Below are positions 8,191-16,235 of a stretch of 41,396 nucleotides of DNA, one piece after another (position 1 is the first letter of the stretch; each line of letters begins with the position of its first letter). The stretch is taken from the NCBI GenBank assembly GCA_947630675.1, contig CANRIN010000010.1, forward strand, positions 1 through 41,396, written 5' to 3'. The notes beneath the pieces were generated by a model. It had not been told where the DNA came from and did no database searches. It saw only the letters and a list, made by a program, of their open reading frames with translations. A program made the position numbers and the translations under genes. This DNA is from an uncultured Clostridia bacterium (lineage in GTDB: Bacteria > Bacillota > Clostridia > Oscillospirales > JAAYOS01).

Positions 8191-8793
8191 TTAGTGATGT
8201 GCGATTATGCGGTCGATAAGACCGTACTCAAGCGCCTGGTCGGCGGTCATGATGTTGTCGCGCTCGGTATCATGCGCTATCACGTCGATAGGCTTGCCGG
8301 TGTTCTCCGCAAGGATGCGGTTCAGCTTCTCGCGGGTACGGAGTATCCACTCGGCGTGTATCTTGATGTCGCTCGCCTGTCCCTGTACCCCGCCGAGCGG
8401 CTGATGTATCAGTATCTCGGCGTTCGGGAGCGCTATGCGCTTGCCCTTCGCGCCGGCGGAGAGCAGGAACGCGCCCATCGACGCGGCAAGGCCGATGCAG
8501 ACGGTAGAAACGTCGCACTTGACGTACTGCATGGTGTCGTATATCGCGAGTCCCGCGCTGACGCTGCCGCCGGGGCTGTTGATATAGAACTGGATGTCCT
8601 TGTCCGGATCCTGCGCCTCAAGGAAGAGGAGCTGCGCGACGACAAGGCTCGCCGTGACGTCGTTCACCTCGTCCGAGAGGAAAATGATGCGGTCGTTCAG
8701 AAGGCGGGAGAATATGTCGTAAGCCCGCTCGCCGCGGTTCGTGTTCTCGATAACGGTAGGCACCAGTGCCATTTTGGGGTCAAATATTTCCAT
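8191..8793 (-). CDS. clpP: ATP-dependent Clp protease proteolytic subunit ClpP
   Basis: A 200-residue serine protease subunit forming the double-heptamer chamber of ClpXP. The catalytic triad is Ser105 (GLAASMGA), His130 (ILIHQPLGG) and Asp179 (DTERDN); the spacings of 25 and 49 residues equal those of E. coli ClpP. I start at the ATG 8791-8793, preceded by AGGAAAGGAG at a good distance; a start 10 codons upstream has no ribosome binding site, and the Met seven codons in lacks one too. It sits between tig (92 bp) and clpX (17 bp). Confidence 0.97.
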   Translation of the reverse strand: MEIFDPKMALVPTVIENTNRGERAYDIFSRLLNDRIIFLSDEVNDVTASLVVAQLLFLEAQDPDKDIQFYINSPGGSVSAGLAIYDTMQYVKCDVSTVCIGLAASMGAFLLSAGAKGKRIALPNAEILIHQPLGGVQGQASDIKIHAEWILRTREKLNRILAENTGKPIDVIAHDTERDNIMTADQALEYGLIDRIIAHH

Positions 8794-8885
8794 TTTGTGT
8801 TTCTCCTTTCCTGTATGTGGCAATTCAAGTCCGTAAAGGTGTACACAAGAAAGACCCGCCCCGGCGCCGGAGGCACGGAAGGGAC

Positions 8886-10304
8886 TTACTCGCCCTTCTC
8901 CTCCGCCGGAGCCTCGGAGGATCCCTCGGCGGGCTGCTCCGCCGGCTCCTCCTTCTTCTTCTTTCTTGTGCCGGTGCTCGCGCGCTTGGCCTTCGGCTTT
9001 GCTTCGCTCTTGGCTGGCTTCGCATCCGGGTCGGTCCCGACGGCGCTCTCGAGCACGAGCTTTGACGCTTTCTCGCGGGTGAGGTCGGTCCTGAGCCCTT
9101 CGTCCGTCACAGCTATCTTAACCTGTTCCACCGGCATATTATACTGCTCGGCAAACTCATTGTACTTGGCGTCAAGCTCCTCCTGCGTGACCTCGATGCC
9201 CTCGTCCTTTACTATCTTGTCGAGCGCGAGGCCGATCTTGACCTGCGCCTCGGCTCTCGGACGGAGATCGGCCCGCATGTCGTCGAGCTTCATGCCGGTG
9301 ACCTTCATATAGGTATCCATGTCGATGCCCTGCGACTGGAGGCGGTAGGCCATGTTCTCGATCTGGCTCTCGACCTGATCGTCTACCATGACGTCGGGTA
9401 TCTCTCCCTCGACCTTCTCCGCGAGCCTGTCCATGACGGCGTTCTCAAAGCTCTGACGGACAGACTCCTCGCGGTCCTCACGGATGTGCTTCTCGATGTC
9501 CGCGCGCAGCTCGTCGAGCGTGTCGAACTCGCTGACGTCCTTGGCAAACTCGTCGTCCGCCTCGGGCAGTATCTTTTCGCGTACCTCGTGGACCTTGACC
9601 TTGAAGACCGCGGGCTTGCCCGCAAGCTCCTCGGCGTGGTATTCCTCCGGGAAGGTGACATGTACGTCGACATCCTCGCCGGCACGGACACCGACAAGCT
9701 GCTCCTCAAATCCGGGTATGAAGCTCTGCGAGCCTATCTCGAGCTCGTAGTTCTCGCCCTTGCCGCCCTCGAACGGGACGTCGTCCATAAAGCCCTCGAA
9801 GTCGATAACGGCTATGTCGCCGCCGGCTATGGCGCGGTCGACGGTCTCGATGCGGGCATTGCGGACGCGCATACGCTCGATCTCGTCGTTCGCTTCGCTC
9901 TCGCCCACGCTCACGGTATACTTCGGAGCCTCTATTCCCTTCCACTCGCCGAGGGTTATCTCGGGGCGGATCGGGACTATCGCCTTGAAGGTGTAGCCGT
10001 CCGCGTCGATACGGTCGATATCCATCCTGCCGGGGCCGACAGCGTCGATACCGCTCTCGGTGACGGCGGCCTCATACGCCGCGGGATAGCTCTCCTCCAC
10101 GGCGTCCTGCCAGAAGAAGTTCTCTCCGTACAGGCGCTCGATCATTTTGCGGCTCGCCTTGCCCTTGCGGAAGCCCGGAACGGTGATGCGTCCGCGCTGC
10201 TTGCGGTAGGCAGTCTCTATGGCGGCCTCGAATTCCTCTCTGCTCACCTCGATGGTAAGCTCTACCGTGCTCTTTTCTTTCTTTTCGGTGCTGATAAGCT
10301 TCAT
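8886..10304 (-). CDS. tig: Trigger factor
   Basis: A 472-residue ribosome-associated chaperone. The N-terminal ribosome-binding domain carries the signature GFRKGKA (with Ser in place of the usual Pro two residues on), followed by the FKBP-type prolyl isomerase domain (about 150-245; [20 protein letters not shown]) and the helical C-terminal chaperone arms. The start is the ATG at 10302-10304 with AAAGGAAAGG upstream; a longer reading starts at a weak codon without a binding site. The last 40 or so residues are a low-complexity tail, first Lys/Ala-rich (TRKKKK) and then Glu/Pro/Ala-rich, longer than the usual trigger factor end. First gene of the clp transcript. Confidence 0.96.
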   Translation of the reverse strand: MKLISTEKKEKSTVELTIEVSREEFEAAIETAYRKQRGRITVPGFRKGKASRKMIERLYGENFFWQDAVEESYPAAYEAAVTESGIDAVGPGRMDIDRIDADGYTFKAIVPIRPEITLGEWKGIEAPKYTVSVGESEANDEIERMRVRNARIETVDRAIAGGDIAVIDFEGFMDDVPFEGGKGENYELEIGSQSFIPGFEEQLVGVRAGEDVDVHVTFPEEYHAEELAGKPAVFKVKVHEVREKILPEADDEFAKDVSEFDTLDELRADIEKHIREDREESVRQSFENAVMDRLAEKVEGEIPDVMVDDQVESQIENMAYRLQSQGIDMDTYMKVTGMKLDDMRADLRPRAEAQVKIGLALDKIVKDEGIEVTQEELDAKYNEFAEQYNMPVEQVKIAVTDEGLRTDLTREKASKLVLESAVGTDPDAKPAKSEAKPKAKRASTGTRKKKKEEPAEQPAEGSSEAPAEEKGE

Positions 10305-10423
10305 AATAACTAACCTTTCCTTTCCGACTTTTCGCGGCGTCCCGAGTCGGCTCAAGATCACCGGGACCCATCGGGAGCCCGCGCCGGAGACGACAAAAAA
10401 ACGCGTTTTCGCGCACAGAATAT

Positions 10424-10452
10424 ATTATAGCAGATGGCGTCAAGGATTTCCA
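10424..10452 (-). promoter_or_regulatory. Probable promoter of tig-clpP-clpX
   Basis: Minus strand TATAAT (10424-10429) with TGC directly upstream (extended -10), 17-nt spacer and a weak -35 TGGAAA (10447-10452). It is 120 bp before the tig start and diverges from the rplS promoters. Confidence 0.6.
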
Positions 10453-10473
10453 TACCTTTTTGCAATTTTTTGC

Positions 10474-10503
10474 TTGTGCGGGAAGACTTTTCCGTGGTAT
10501 AAT
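10474..10503 (+). promoter_or_regulatory. Upstream candidate promoter P1 of rplS
   Basis: TATAAT at 10498-10503 with TGG directly upstream (extended -10); the -35 is weak (TTGTGC at 10474-10479, 18-nt spacer). RNA from here would read through the small hairpin at 10579-10598. Confidence 0.55.
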
Positions 10504-10608
10504 CTCTCGGGGAGGGTTTTGCGCCCGAAAAAACCGGCGGAGAGGACGCTTTCCCGGTATACCGTCCGACCCGCTCCGCCCGAAAAACGGGATTTTTTGA
10601 AAAAACGC

Positions 10609-10637
10609 TTGCAATCCCCGCCGCTTTGTGGTATATT
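10609..10637 (+). promoter_or_regulatory. Main promoter P2 of rplS
   Basis: TTGCAA (10609-10614), 17-nt spacer ending in TGG, TATATT (10632-10637). It predicts an RNA start near 10644 and a 75-nt leader. Confidence 0.75.
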
Positions 10638-10658
10638 ATTTTAGCTTGACTATGGATG

Positions 10659-10714
10659 GTCCTCTGCCGCCCCATCGACACTGCGGCATGAACGTCCTAA
10701 AAGAGAGGAGGACG
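10659..10714 (+). promoter_or_regulatory. Candidate L19 leader able to mask the rplS ribosome binding site
   Basis: In the short leader, TGCCGC (10665-10670) can pair with GCGGCA (10683-10688). The Shine-Dalgarno segment AGGAGGACG can pair in two exclusive ways: CGTCCT (10693-10698) with AGGACG (10709-10714), or GTCCTC (10659-10664) with GAGGAC (10708-10713). An autoregulatory L19 leader is known in Firmicutes; whether this is that family or an analogue needs a covariance-model search. Confidence 0.45.
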
Positions 10715-10719
10715 CACTT

Positions 10720-11061
10720 ATGAATCTGGTAGAAGCTCTTTCACAGAAGTACATGAAGGAGTCCCTTCCGGACGTACGCATCGGCGACACCGTTCGCGTT
10801 CACGTCAAGATAAAGGAAGGCAATCGTGAGAGGATCCAGACCTTTGAGGGTACCGTTATCGCGCGCAAGCACGGCGGCATAAGCGAGACGATCACCGTCC
10901 GCCGCGTGTCCTACGGCGTCGGCGTGGAAAAGATATTCCCGCTGCACTCGCCCAATGTCGATAAGATAGAGGTCGTTCGCCGCGGCAAGATCCGCCGCGC
11001 GAAGCTCTATTACCTGCGCGGCCGCGTCGGCAAGAGCGCCCGCGTCAAGGAAGATCTTTAA
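10720..11061 (+). CDS. rplS: 50S ribosomal protein L19
   Basis: A 113-residue L19, the protein at the 30S-50S interface. Hallmarks: [31 protein letters not shown], the [28 protein letters not shown] segment, and [25 protein letters not shown] at the end. GAGAGGAGGACG precedes the ATG. It is followed 20 bp later by an intrinsic terminator. In many Firmicutes rplS is followed by lepB, rbgA and rnhB; here those resume 3.5 kb further on, after two carbohydrate genes. Confidence 0.98.
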   Translation: MNLVEALSQKYMKESLPDVRIGDTVRVHVKIKEGNRERIQTFEGTVIARKHGGISETITVRRVSYGVGVEKIFPLHSPNVDKIEVVRRGKIRRAKLYYLRGRVGKSARVKEDL

Positions 11062-11080
11062 GGCACACGAGCAAGACAAG

Positions 11081-11110
11081 AAGGCACCTTCAAAAGGTGC
11101 CTTTCGTCTT
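11081..11110 (+). terminator. Terminator after rplS
   Basis: AAGGCACCTT and AAGGTGCCTT form a 10-bp stem with a 3-nt loop, followed by TCGTCTT. It ends about 30 bp before the next start codon, so the sugar kinase gene is probably reached by read-through or by a promoter overlapping this hairpin. Confidence 0.75.
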
Positions 11111-11138
11111 ATCTGAAAGAAAACATTTGGAGGAAGCC

Positions 11139-12233
11139 ATGATCTGTTCCGCTGTTTCAGAACGTGCCGCGATGTTCCGTATCGGCGGCGGCGTGCTCTC
11201 CGCCGTCCCCCACGGCTCGGGTCACATAAACGACACATACCTCGTCGAGACCGCAAAGGGACGCTTCATCCTTCAACGGATAAACACCAATGTGTTCAGC
11301 GACCCCTACGCGCTCACCGAAAACCTTCTTCTCGTCACGAGCCACATCCGCATGAAGGCCGCGCTCGACGGCAGCGACTTTGAGAGGTGTACCCTCACCC
11401 CGGTGCCCGCCGTGGGCGGCGCATTCTGCGCCGAGGCGGAGGACGGCTTCTGGAGAATGTCCAGATTTATCGAGGGAAGCTTTTCCATGGACCGTGCCGA
11501 ACGCCCCGAGGACACATACGAGGGCGGGCGCGGCTTCGGAAGATTCATGACGCTGCTCAGCGACTTTCCCGCGGAGCGCCTGCACGAGACTATACCGAAC
11601 TTTCACAACACTCCCCTGCGCCTCGAAGCCATGAAGCGCTCTGCCGCGGAGGACGCCGCCGGGCGGCTTTCTTCCTGTGCCGGTCTCTACGAGGAATACG
11701 CGTCCCGCGCGGCCCGATACTCCGAGGAGTGGCGGCGGCTCGACGCGGCGCTTCCGAAGCGGGTCACCCATAACGACACCAAGATAAACAACATCCTCTT
11801 CGACAGCGGGACGCGCCGGGCGCTCGCCGTCATTGACCTCGACACGGTGATGCCGGGCCTCTCCGTCTTCGACTTCGGAGACGCGATACGCACCGGCGCA
11901 GCCTCCGCCGACGAGGACACCACGTCCCCCGAAACCATGGGGCTGTCCGTCGGGCTTTTTGAGGCGTATGCGCGCGGCTATCTTGAGGAGGCAAAGGGAC
12001 TCACGCGTAAGGAGACGGAAGCTCTCGTCCTCGGCGCGAAGATGATGACCTACGAGTGCGGTTCGCGCTTCATGGCGGACTATCTCGCGGGAGACGTGTA
12101 CTTCAAGGCGTCGCGGCCGAGCCACAACCTCGACCGTGCGGCAAGCCAGATGGCGCTCCTGCGGGACATGGAGCGCAGGACCGACGAACTCGAGGAGACG
12201 GTGCGCGGACTTGCCCGCGTACAGACCGATTGA
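11139..12233 (+). CDS. NahK-like N-acetylhexosamine kinase (APH/phosphotransferase fold)
   Basis: A 364-residue kinase of the aminoglycoside-phosphotransferase fold. The N-terminal lobe has the nucleotide loop GGGVLSAVPHGSGHIND (about 16-32). The catalytic loop is HNDTKINN with Asp213 as the likely base, and the metal-binding step is VIDLDTVMPG...DFGDAIR (231-251). Both length and the HxDTKxNN form match the anomeric N-acetylhexosamine 1-kinase NahK of the bifidobacterial lacto-N-biose pathway, which makes GalNAc-1-P or GlcNAc-1-P, rather than antibiotic kinases. GGAGG stands 5 nt before the ATG. The next gene is a GH123-type hexosaminidase, so salvage of GalNAc released by it is the likely role. 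Specificity is inferred. Confidence 0.8.
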   Translation: MICSAVSERAAMFRIGGGVLSAVPHGSGHINDTYLVETAKGRFILQRINTNVFSDPYALTENLLLVTSHIRMKAALDGSDFERCTLTPVPAVGGAFCAEAEDGFWRMSRFIEGSFSMDRAERPEDTYEGGRGFGRFMTLLSDFPAERLHETIPNFHNTPLRLEAMKRSAAEDAAGRLSSCAGLYEEYASRAARYSEEWRRLDAALPKRVTHNDTKINNILFDSGTRRALAVIDLDTVMPGLSVFDFGDAIRTGAASADEDTTSPETMGLSVGLFEAYARGYLEEAKGLTRKETEALVLGAKMMTYECGSRFMADYLAGDVYFKASRPSHNLDRAASQMALLRDMERRTDELEETVRGLARVQTD

Positions 12234-12346
12234 CCTGCGGCGCGGCGCTTCTGCACCGCGCCACGCGCGTTTTTCGGAAAAATCTCCGCGATGACGCGAA
12301 CATATCCGCGCATCGCGGCATAAACAGAAAAAGAGAGGGTAAAAAC

Positions 12347-13924
12347 ATGAAAGCAAAGCTTGTAAGCGCAATGACAAAAGTGCTTCCCGCCCGCGAGCCG
12401 GAGGCTCTCGCCCTGCCGCTCCGCGCCCTTCGGGGCGAGCGGCTGTCGTTTCAGATAGCCGTGTGTCCGGATGCGACCTGCGGCGTGTCCGTTTCGGTAC
12501 GCACCGACCTCCGCTCCCGTGTGCGCGAGGTCGGGCTTGTCCCGGTCGGGCTGCCCTGCTACCCCGCAAGCGAGGGGCTGTATCTCAGCCGCGAGCCGGG
12601 ACTTTTCCCCGACCCGCTTCTCCCCCTCCGCGATGGAGAGACGCGCCTTCCGTTCGGACAGTGGCGCGCCTTCTTCATAGACGTCGAGGGCGACGGGGAC
12701 GGGGTGTTCCCCGTGGAGGTGACCGTCCGCGCCGGGGACGAGATCGAAGTTCTTCTCACCGAGGTGACGGTGCTGCCGCACGACCTGCCGCAGCAGAGGC
12801 TCAGCGTCACGCAGTGGTTCCACTATGACTGCCTTGCGGAGTATTACTCACTCGAGATGTGGTCCCCCGAGTATTTCGAGACACTCGGGAAGTGGCTGAC
12901 AAATTACGCACAGCTCGGAGGGAACATGCTGCTTACGCCGCTCTTCACTCCCCCGCTCGACACAGAGCCCGGAGGAGAACGCCTCACGGCTCAGCTCGTG
13001 GATGTCGGCGAGCGCGGCGGCGACTACGTCTTCGGCTTTGAGCGATTCGAGAAGTTCGTGCGGCTCGCGCAGAGCTGTGGGATAGAGCGGTTCGAGCTGT
13101 CGCACCTGTTCACGCAGTGGGGCGCGGCCGCCGCTCCGAAAATAGTCTCTACCGACGGGCGCCGCCTTTTCGGTTGGGACACCCCCGCCACGGGCGAGCG
13201 GTACTCCGCGTTCCTCGCGGCGTTCCTGCCGCGGCTCCGCGAGGAGCTCGACAGGCTCGGGATAGCGCGCAGCTGCGCCATGCACGTCTCGGACGAACCG
13301 AACGCCTCGCAGCTCGAGAGCTACTCCGCGGCAAAGTCGCTGCTGAAGCGCGGCATCGGCGACATACCGATAATGGACGCACTTTCCAACATAGAGTTCT
13401 ACCGGCGCGGCTATGTCGAGCTCCCCGTCGTCTCGCTTGACCATATCGGCCCGTTCCTCGAGGACGGGGTCTCGCCGCTCTGGGGCTACTACTGCTGCGG
13501 TCAGGACAAGAACGTTTCAAACCGCTTTATCGCGCAGGATCTGCGGATGACCCGCGCGTTCGGCGCGCAGGCGTGGAAGTTCCGGCTCGCGGGATTTTTG
13601 CAGTGGGGGCACAACTTCTACCACAACCAGCTCTCGCGGCGGCGCGTCGATCCGTGGCGCGTGACCGACGCGGAATATGCCTTCCCCTCGGGAGACGCGT
13701 TCTCGGTCTACCCCGGCGAGGACGGCGAGCCGATAGAGAGCATCCGCGCGGCGGCGTTCGCGGCGGCGCTTCAGGACATCCGCGCGTTTGAGCTCTGTGA
13801 GGAGCTTTTCGGGCGGGAAAGGACGCTCGAGGCGGTCGAGGACGGCACGCCCGTCCGCTTCGACGACTGTACCTTCTCAAGCGAGGCCGCGCGCGACAGA
13901 GTGAACGCGCTTCTTGCGAAGTAG
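12347..13924 (+). CDS. GH123-type (DUF4091) glycoside hydrolase
   Basis: A 525-residue protein with the layout of family GH123 beta-N-acetylgalactosaminidases: an N-terminal beta domain (about 1-145) followed by a TIM barrel and the C-terminal DUF4091-type part (AQAWKFRLAGFLQWGHNFYHN, DPWRVTDAEYAFPSGDAFSVYPG). The catalytic Asp-Glu pair of this substrate-assisted family is visible as S-D316-E317-P. There is no signal peptide, so it acts in the cytoplasm, probably on short imported glycans. GAGAGGG precedes the ATG chosen; a longer upstream reading overlaps the kinase and lacks a binding site. It pairs with the kinase 113 bp upstream: hydrolase frees GalNAc, kinase makes GalNAc-1-P. No export or transport gene is adjacent. 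Confidence 0.82.
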   Translation: MKAKLVSAMTKVLPAREPEALALPLRALRGERLSFQIAVCPDATCGVSVSVRTDLRSRVREVGLVPVGLPCYPASEGLYLSREPGLFPDPLLPLRDGETRLPFGQWRAFFIDVEGDGDGVFPVEVTVRAGDEIEVLLTEVTVLPHDLPQQRLSVTQWFHYDCLAEYYSLEMWSPEYFETLGKWLTNYAQLGGNMLLTPLFTPPLDTEPGGERLTAQLVDVGERGGDYVFGFERFEKFVRLAQSCGIERFELSHLFTQWGAAAAPKIVSTDGRRLFGWDTPATGERYSAFLAAFLPRLREELDRLGIARSCAMHVSDEPNASQLESYSAAKSLLKRGIGDIPIMDALSNIEFYRRGYVELPVVSLDHIGPFLEDGVSPLWGYYCCGQDKNVSNRFIAQDLRMTRAFGAQAWKFRLAGFLQWGHNFYHNQLSRRRVDPWRVTDAEYAFPSGDAFSVYPGEDGEPIESIRAAAFAAALQDIRAFELCEELFGRERTLEAVEDGTPVRFDDCTFSSEAARDRVNALLAK

Positions 13925-13953
13925 GCTGATTTTGCGTTCTTCGCACACGGCAC

Positions 13954-13982
13954 TTTATTTCGGACAGAATTTGTGGTATAAT
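13954..13982 (+). promoter_or_regulatory. Candidate promoter for the lepB operon
   Basis: TATAAT (13977-13982) with TGG directly upstream and a weak -35 TTTATT (13954-13959), 17-nt spacer. If used, lepB-rbgA-rnhB mRNA begins with a leader of almost 590 nt. Confidence 0.55.
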
Positions 13983-13984
13983 TA

Positions 13985-14025
13985 GTCGGCGCGAAATGTG
14001 CTCGGGCAATGAATTGCCCTGCGCA
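13985..14025 (+). repeat. 41-bp repeat module, copy 1
   Basis: Begins GTCGGCGC, ends TGCGCA and contains the hairpin GGGCAAT-GA-ATTGCCC (14004-14019). The same 41 bp occur inverted at 33128-33168 with two differences (39/41). It starts 3 bp after the -10 of the promoter above. Confidence 0.85.
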
Positions 14026-14030
14026 ATTTC

Positions 14031-14291
14031 CACGCGGTCGGCGACCGCGTGAGGGGCCCTTTCGATCAAAATGCTCGGGCAAGCACGAGGGCGCCGACAT
14101 ATTCCACGCCGAAACCTATTCAGCCCTCGTGAGCATTGCCCGCTTCGCGGACAATGCCAAACATTGATATAATGGCCCTGCGCGATGTTGCCTACGGCAA
14201 CATCAACCGCTGCGAACAGCGAGGGCTCAAGCCAATTCTTTATCCGACATTCTACCGCCCTCGCCGGCAATATTCACTTTGCGAATATTGC
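14031..14291 (+). repeat. Chain of hairpins with alternating complementary blocks
   Basis: Perfect hairpins: 10-bp arms at 14031-14040/14042-14051; GATGTTGCC/GGCAACATC (14184-14204); GCAATATTC/GAATATTGC (14267-14291). Four blocks alternate: CACGAGGGC (14084-14092), GCCCTCGTG (14123-14131), GCGAGGGC (14219-14226), GCCCTCGC (14257-14264). Block 1 pairs with 2 (9 bp), 2 with 3 (CCCTCG core, 8 bp with the flanking AG), 3 with 4 (8 bp), so alternative folds exclude each other. Confidence 0.6.
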
Positions 14292-14339
14292 CCGACATTG
14301 AGCTAATTAGAATGCGGAGACGGCTTCAGCGGAAAATAG

Positions 14340-14480
14340 GCGCGCGCTCCGCGAAAAGAGTTTTTCCGATGTCCGACCGTTTGCACAATGTCGGGACGTC
14401 GGTGCAGAGCGCCGAATGCCGATGCGTCCGGCAACGGGTTGCGTGCGTTATATCCCGAGGGCGCATTCTCTGCGAGGCTG
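14340..14480 (-). repeat. Diverged copy of the dispersed four-hairpin element
   Basis: Read on the minus strand it has the linker GCCTCGCAGAG (14468-14478) and further on GGAAAAACTCTTTTCGCGGAGCGCGC (about 14342-14368), both in the order seen in the copies at 22.8-23.1 and 32.9-33.1 kb. The first hairpin is replaced by a longer one and the last hairpin is missing, so this is a partial or decayed copy. Confidence 0.5.
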
Positions 14481-14570
14481 ACGCAGCAAAGGCGGTCAGT
14501 TTCCACACCGGTTCGCGCGGTTTGCGCTTTAATACTTTCACATTTAACCCCACACAGGGAGGCCGAAGAT

Positions 14571-15329
14571 ATGGACGAGAACAAAAATATCGAACCCGAG
14601 CTCTTGCGGGAGGACGACGGAGCCGGCTCCAGCAACCCTGCGGCGGAAAGCTCCGCCGCACCGTCCGTCGACACGGAGCCGGAAATCGACATGCCGTCCG
14701 AGGCGGATGCCGAGCCGTCATCCCCCGAGGGCTCCGAAGGCGAAGCGGAGCCGCAGGAGGCGGAGAGCGGCGCAAAGGCGCAGGGCAAGTCCAAAAAGAA
14801 GCCTCGCCGCCCCGGGCAGACGCTTTTTGAATGGGCGCAGGCACTCGCGGTTTCGATATCCATCATCGTCGTGCTTTTCACGTTCTTTGCCAGAATAATC
14901 GGCGTGGACGGCGACTCGATGAATCCCACCCTCACAAACGGCGACCGCGTCATCATCTCCGGCCTGTTTTACACTCCGAAGCACGGCGACATCGTCGTGC
15001 TCCACGCCGAAGGGTACAGCGACCCGCTCATAAAGCGTGTCATAGCGGTCGAGGGCGAGACCGTCCGCGTCGAGCCGGACGAAGGCGTGGTATACGTCAA
15101 CGGCGTGGCGCTCGACGAGGACTACACCGCCGAGCCCACCCTCAAGAGCTACGACATGACGCCCTCGGTGGACGTTATCGTTCCGGACGGATGCGTGTTC
15201 GTCATGGGAGACAACCGCAACCACTCCTCGGACAGCCGCTCGAGCATAGTCGGAATGGTGGATGAGCGGCAGATAATCGGCAAGGCGTACTGCCGTCTGC
15301 TGCCGATAGAGCATTTCGGAGGACTTTGA
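14571..15329 (+). CDS. lepB: Signal peptidase I
   Basis: A 252-residue type I signal peptidase that removes signal peptides on the outer face of the membrane. One membrane segment (about 90-110) is followed by the catalytic Ser116 (GDSMNPTL) and Lys155 (DPLIKRVIAVEG) and the GDNRNHSSDSR box (213-223). Unusual is the cytoplasmic N-terminal part of about 85 residues: strongly acidic and Ser/Pro/Ala-rich to residue 66, then basic (GKSKKKPRRPGQ) before the membrane; typical Gram-positive enzymes have 10-30 residues here. GGGAGG precedes the ATG; a longer upstream reading lies in the repeat region and is rejected. The stop shares one base with the rbgA start. Confidence 0.96.
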   Translation: MDENKNIEPELLREDDGAGSSNPAAESSAAPSVDTEPEIDMPSEADAEPSSPEGSEGEAEPQEAESGAKAQGKSKKKPRRPGQTLFEWAQALAVSISIIVVLFTFFARIIGVDGDSMNPTLTNGDRVIISGLFYTPKHGDIVVLHAEGYSDPLIKRVIAVEGETVRVEPDEGVVYVNGVALDEDYTAEPTLKSYDMTPSVDVIVPDGCVFVMGDNRNHSSDSRSSIVGMVDERQIIGKAYCRLLPIEHFGGL

Positions 15330-16225
15330 TGGACGAACTCAGGATACAGTGGTACCCGGGACACATGGCAAGGACGCGGCGTCAGCTTGCCGAAGCTCTC
15401 AGCCGAGTTGACGTCGTGTGCGAGCTGCTCGACGCGCGGATACCGCGCTCGAGCCGCAACCCCGACCTCGCGGAGCTCGTGCGCGGAAAGCCGCGCGTCA
15501 TCATACTCAACCGCGCGGACGAGGCCGATCCTTCCGCCACCGACCGGTGGGCGGAAGCGCTCTCTGCGGAGTGCGAGGTCATAAAGACAGACGCGCGGAG
15601 CGGGGCGGGACTTTCCGCCTTCGCGCCCGCCGTCCGCCGTGCGGGAAGCGAGCGGCTCGATAAGCTCGAGCGCGCCGGCCGCAGCGGAGGCGTCCGTGTG
15701 ATGATAGCGGGCATCCCGAACGTCGGCAAAAGCTCGCTTATAAACCGTCTCGCGGGCTCGGCGCGCGCGCAGACAGAGAACCGTCCCGGCGTCACCCGCC
15801 GCGAGCAGTGGTTCTATCTGAACGGCGGGCTTGAGCTGCTTGACACCCCCGGCATCCTCTGGCCGAAGTTTGACGACTACGAGGTCGGACTGAATCTCGC
15901 CTTCACCGGCGCGATAAAGGACGACGTGCTCGACATCGAGGGGCTTGCGGCACGCCTCGCGGCACGCCTCGCGGACATAGCCCCAGAGGCGCTTCGGCGG
16001 CGCTATTCGGTCGACATAGACGCGGCGCGGGAAAACGCCTTCGAGCTCCCGGGCGGAGGAACTACCCTCGGCGCGGAGCTTCTCGAACAGATAGGTCGCA
16101 GACGCGGATGCATAGTCTCCGGCGGCGAGGTGGACACGCTCCGCACGAGCCGTATCCTTCTCGACGAGTTCCGCTCCTGCAAAATCGGCAGGATAACTCT
16201 CGAGCTCCCCGACTCCGCCGGATAA
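15329..16225 (+). CDS. rbgA: Ribosome biogenesis GTPase RbgA (YlqF)
   Basis: A 298-residue circularly permuted GTPase needed for late 50S subunit assembly. The motifs come in the permuted order G4 (LNRADEAD, about 60), G1 ([12 protein letters not shown], about 129), G2 (PGVTRREQW) and G3 (DTPGILWP), with the family opening [14 protein letters not shown]. The ATG at 15329 has GGAGG 6 nt upstream and overlaps the lepB stop; a TTG three bases earlier is less likely. A 12-bp tandem duplication (cgcctcgcggca) near 15955-15980 gives AARLAARLA. Its place between lepB and rnhB is the standard Firmicutes order. Confidence 0.96.
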   Translation: MDELRIQWYPGHMARTRRQLAEALSRVDVVCELLDARIPRSSRNPDLAELVRGKPRVIILNRADEADPSATDRWAEALSAECEVIKTDARSGAGLSAFAPAVRRAGSERLDKLERAGRSGGVRVMIAGIPNVGKSSLINRLAGSARAQTENRPGVTRREQWFYLNGGLELLDTPGILWPKFDDYEVGLNLAFTGAIKDDVLDIEGLAARLAARLADIAPEALRRRYSVDIDAARENAFELPGGGTTLGAELLEQIGRRRGCIVSGGEVDTLRTSRILLDEFRSCKIGRITLELPDSAG

Positions 16226-16235
16226 CGGAGGAAAT

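Larger units (their letters stand above)
10305..10719. other. Intergenic region between tig and rplS (415 bp)
   Basis: No gene here. It holds the minus-strand tig promoter, two plus-strand promoters for rplS, a small hairpin with a T-run between them (CCCG-AAAAA-CGGG-ATTTTTT, 10579-10598) that could act as an attenuator for transcripts from the upstream start, and the rplS leader. Confidence 0.7.
13925..14570. other. Intergenic region before lepB (646 bp): promoter and dense hairpins
   Basis: No convincing gene. It starts with a TATAAT-type promoter (13954-13982), continues with at least five perfect hairpins and four mutually complementary blocks (13985-14291), and ends with a diverged copy of the dispersed repeat element (14340-14480). 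A GGGAGG sits before the lepB start at 14571. Confidence 0.7.

Noticed and set aside
11139-12233. Aminoglycoside resistance kinase
   Set aside because: Same fold, but length, the HNDTKINN loop and the adjacent GH123-type gene favour a NahK-like sugar kinase.
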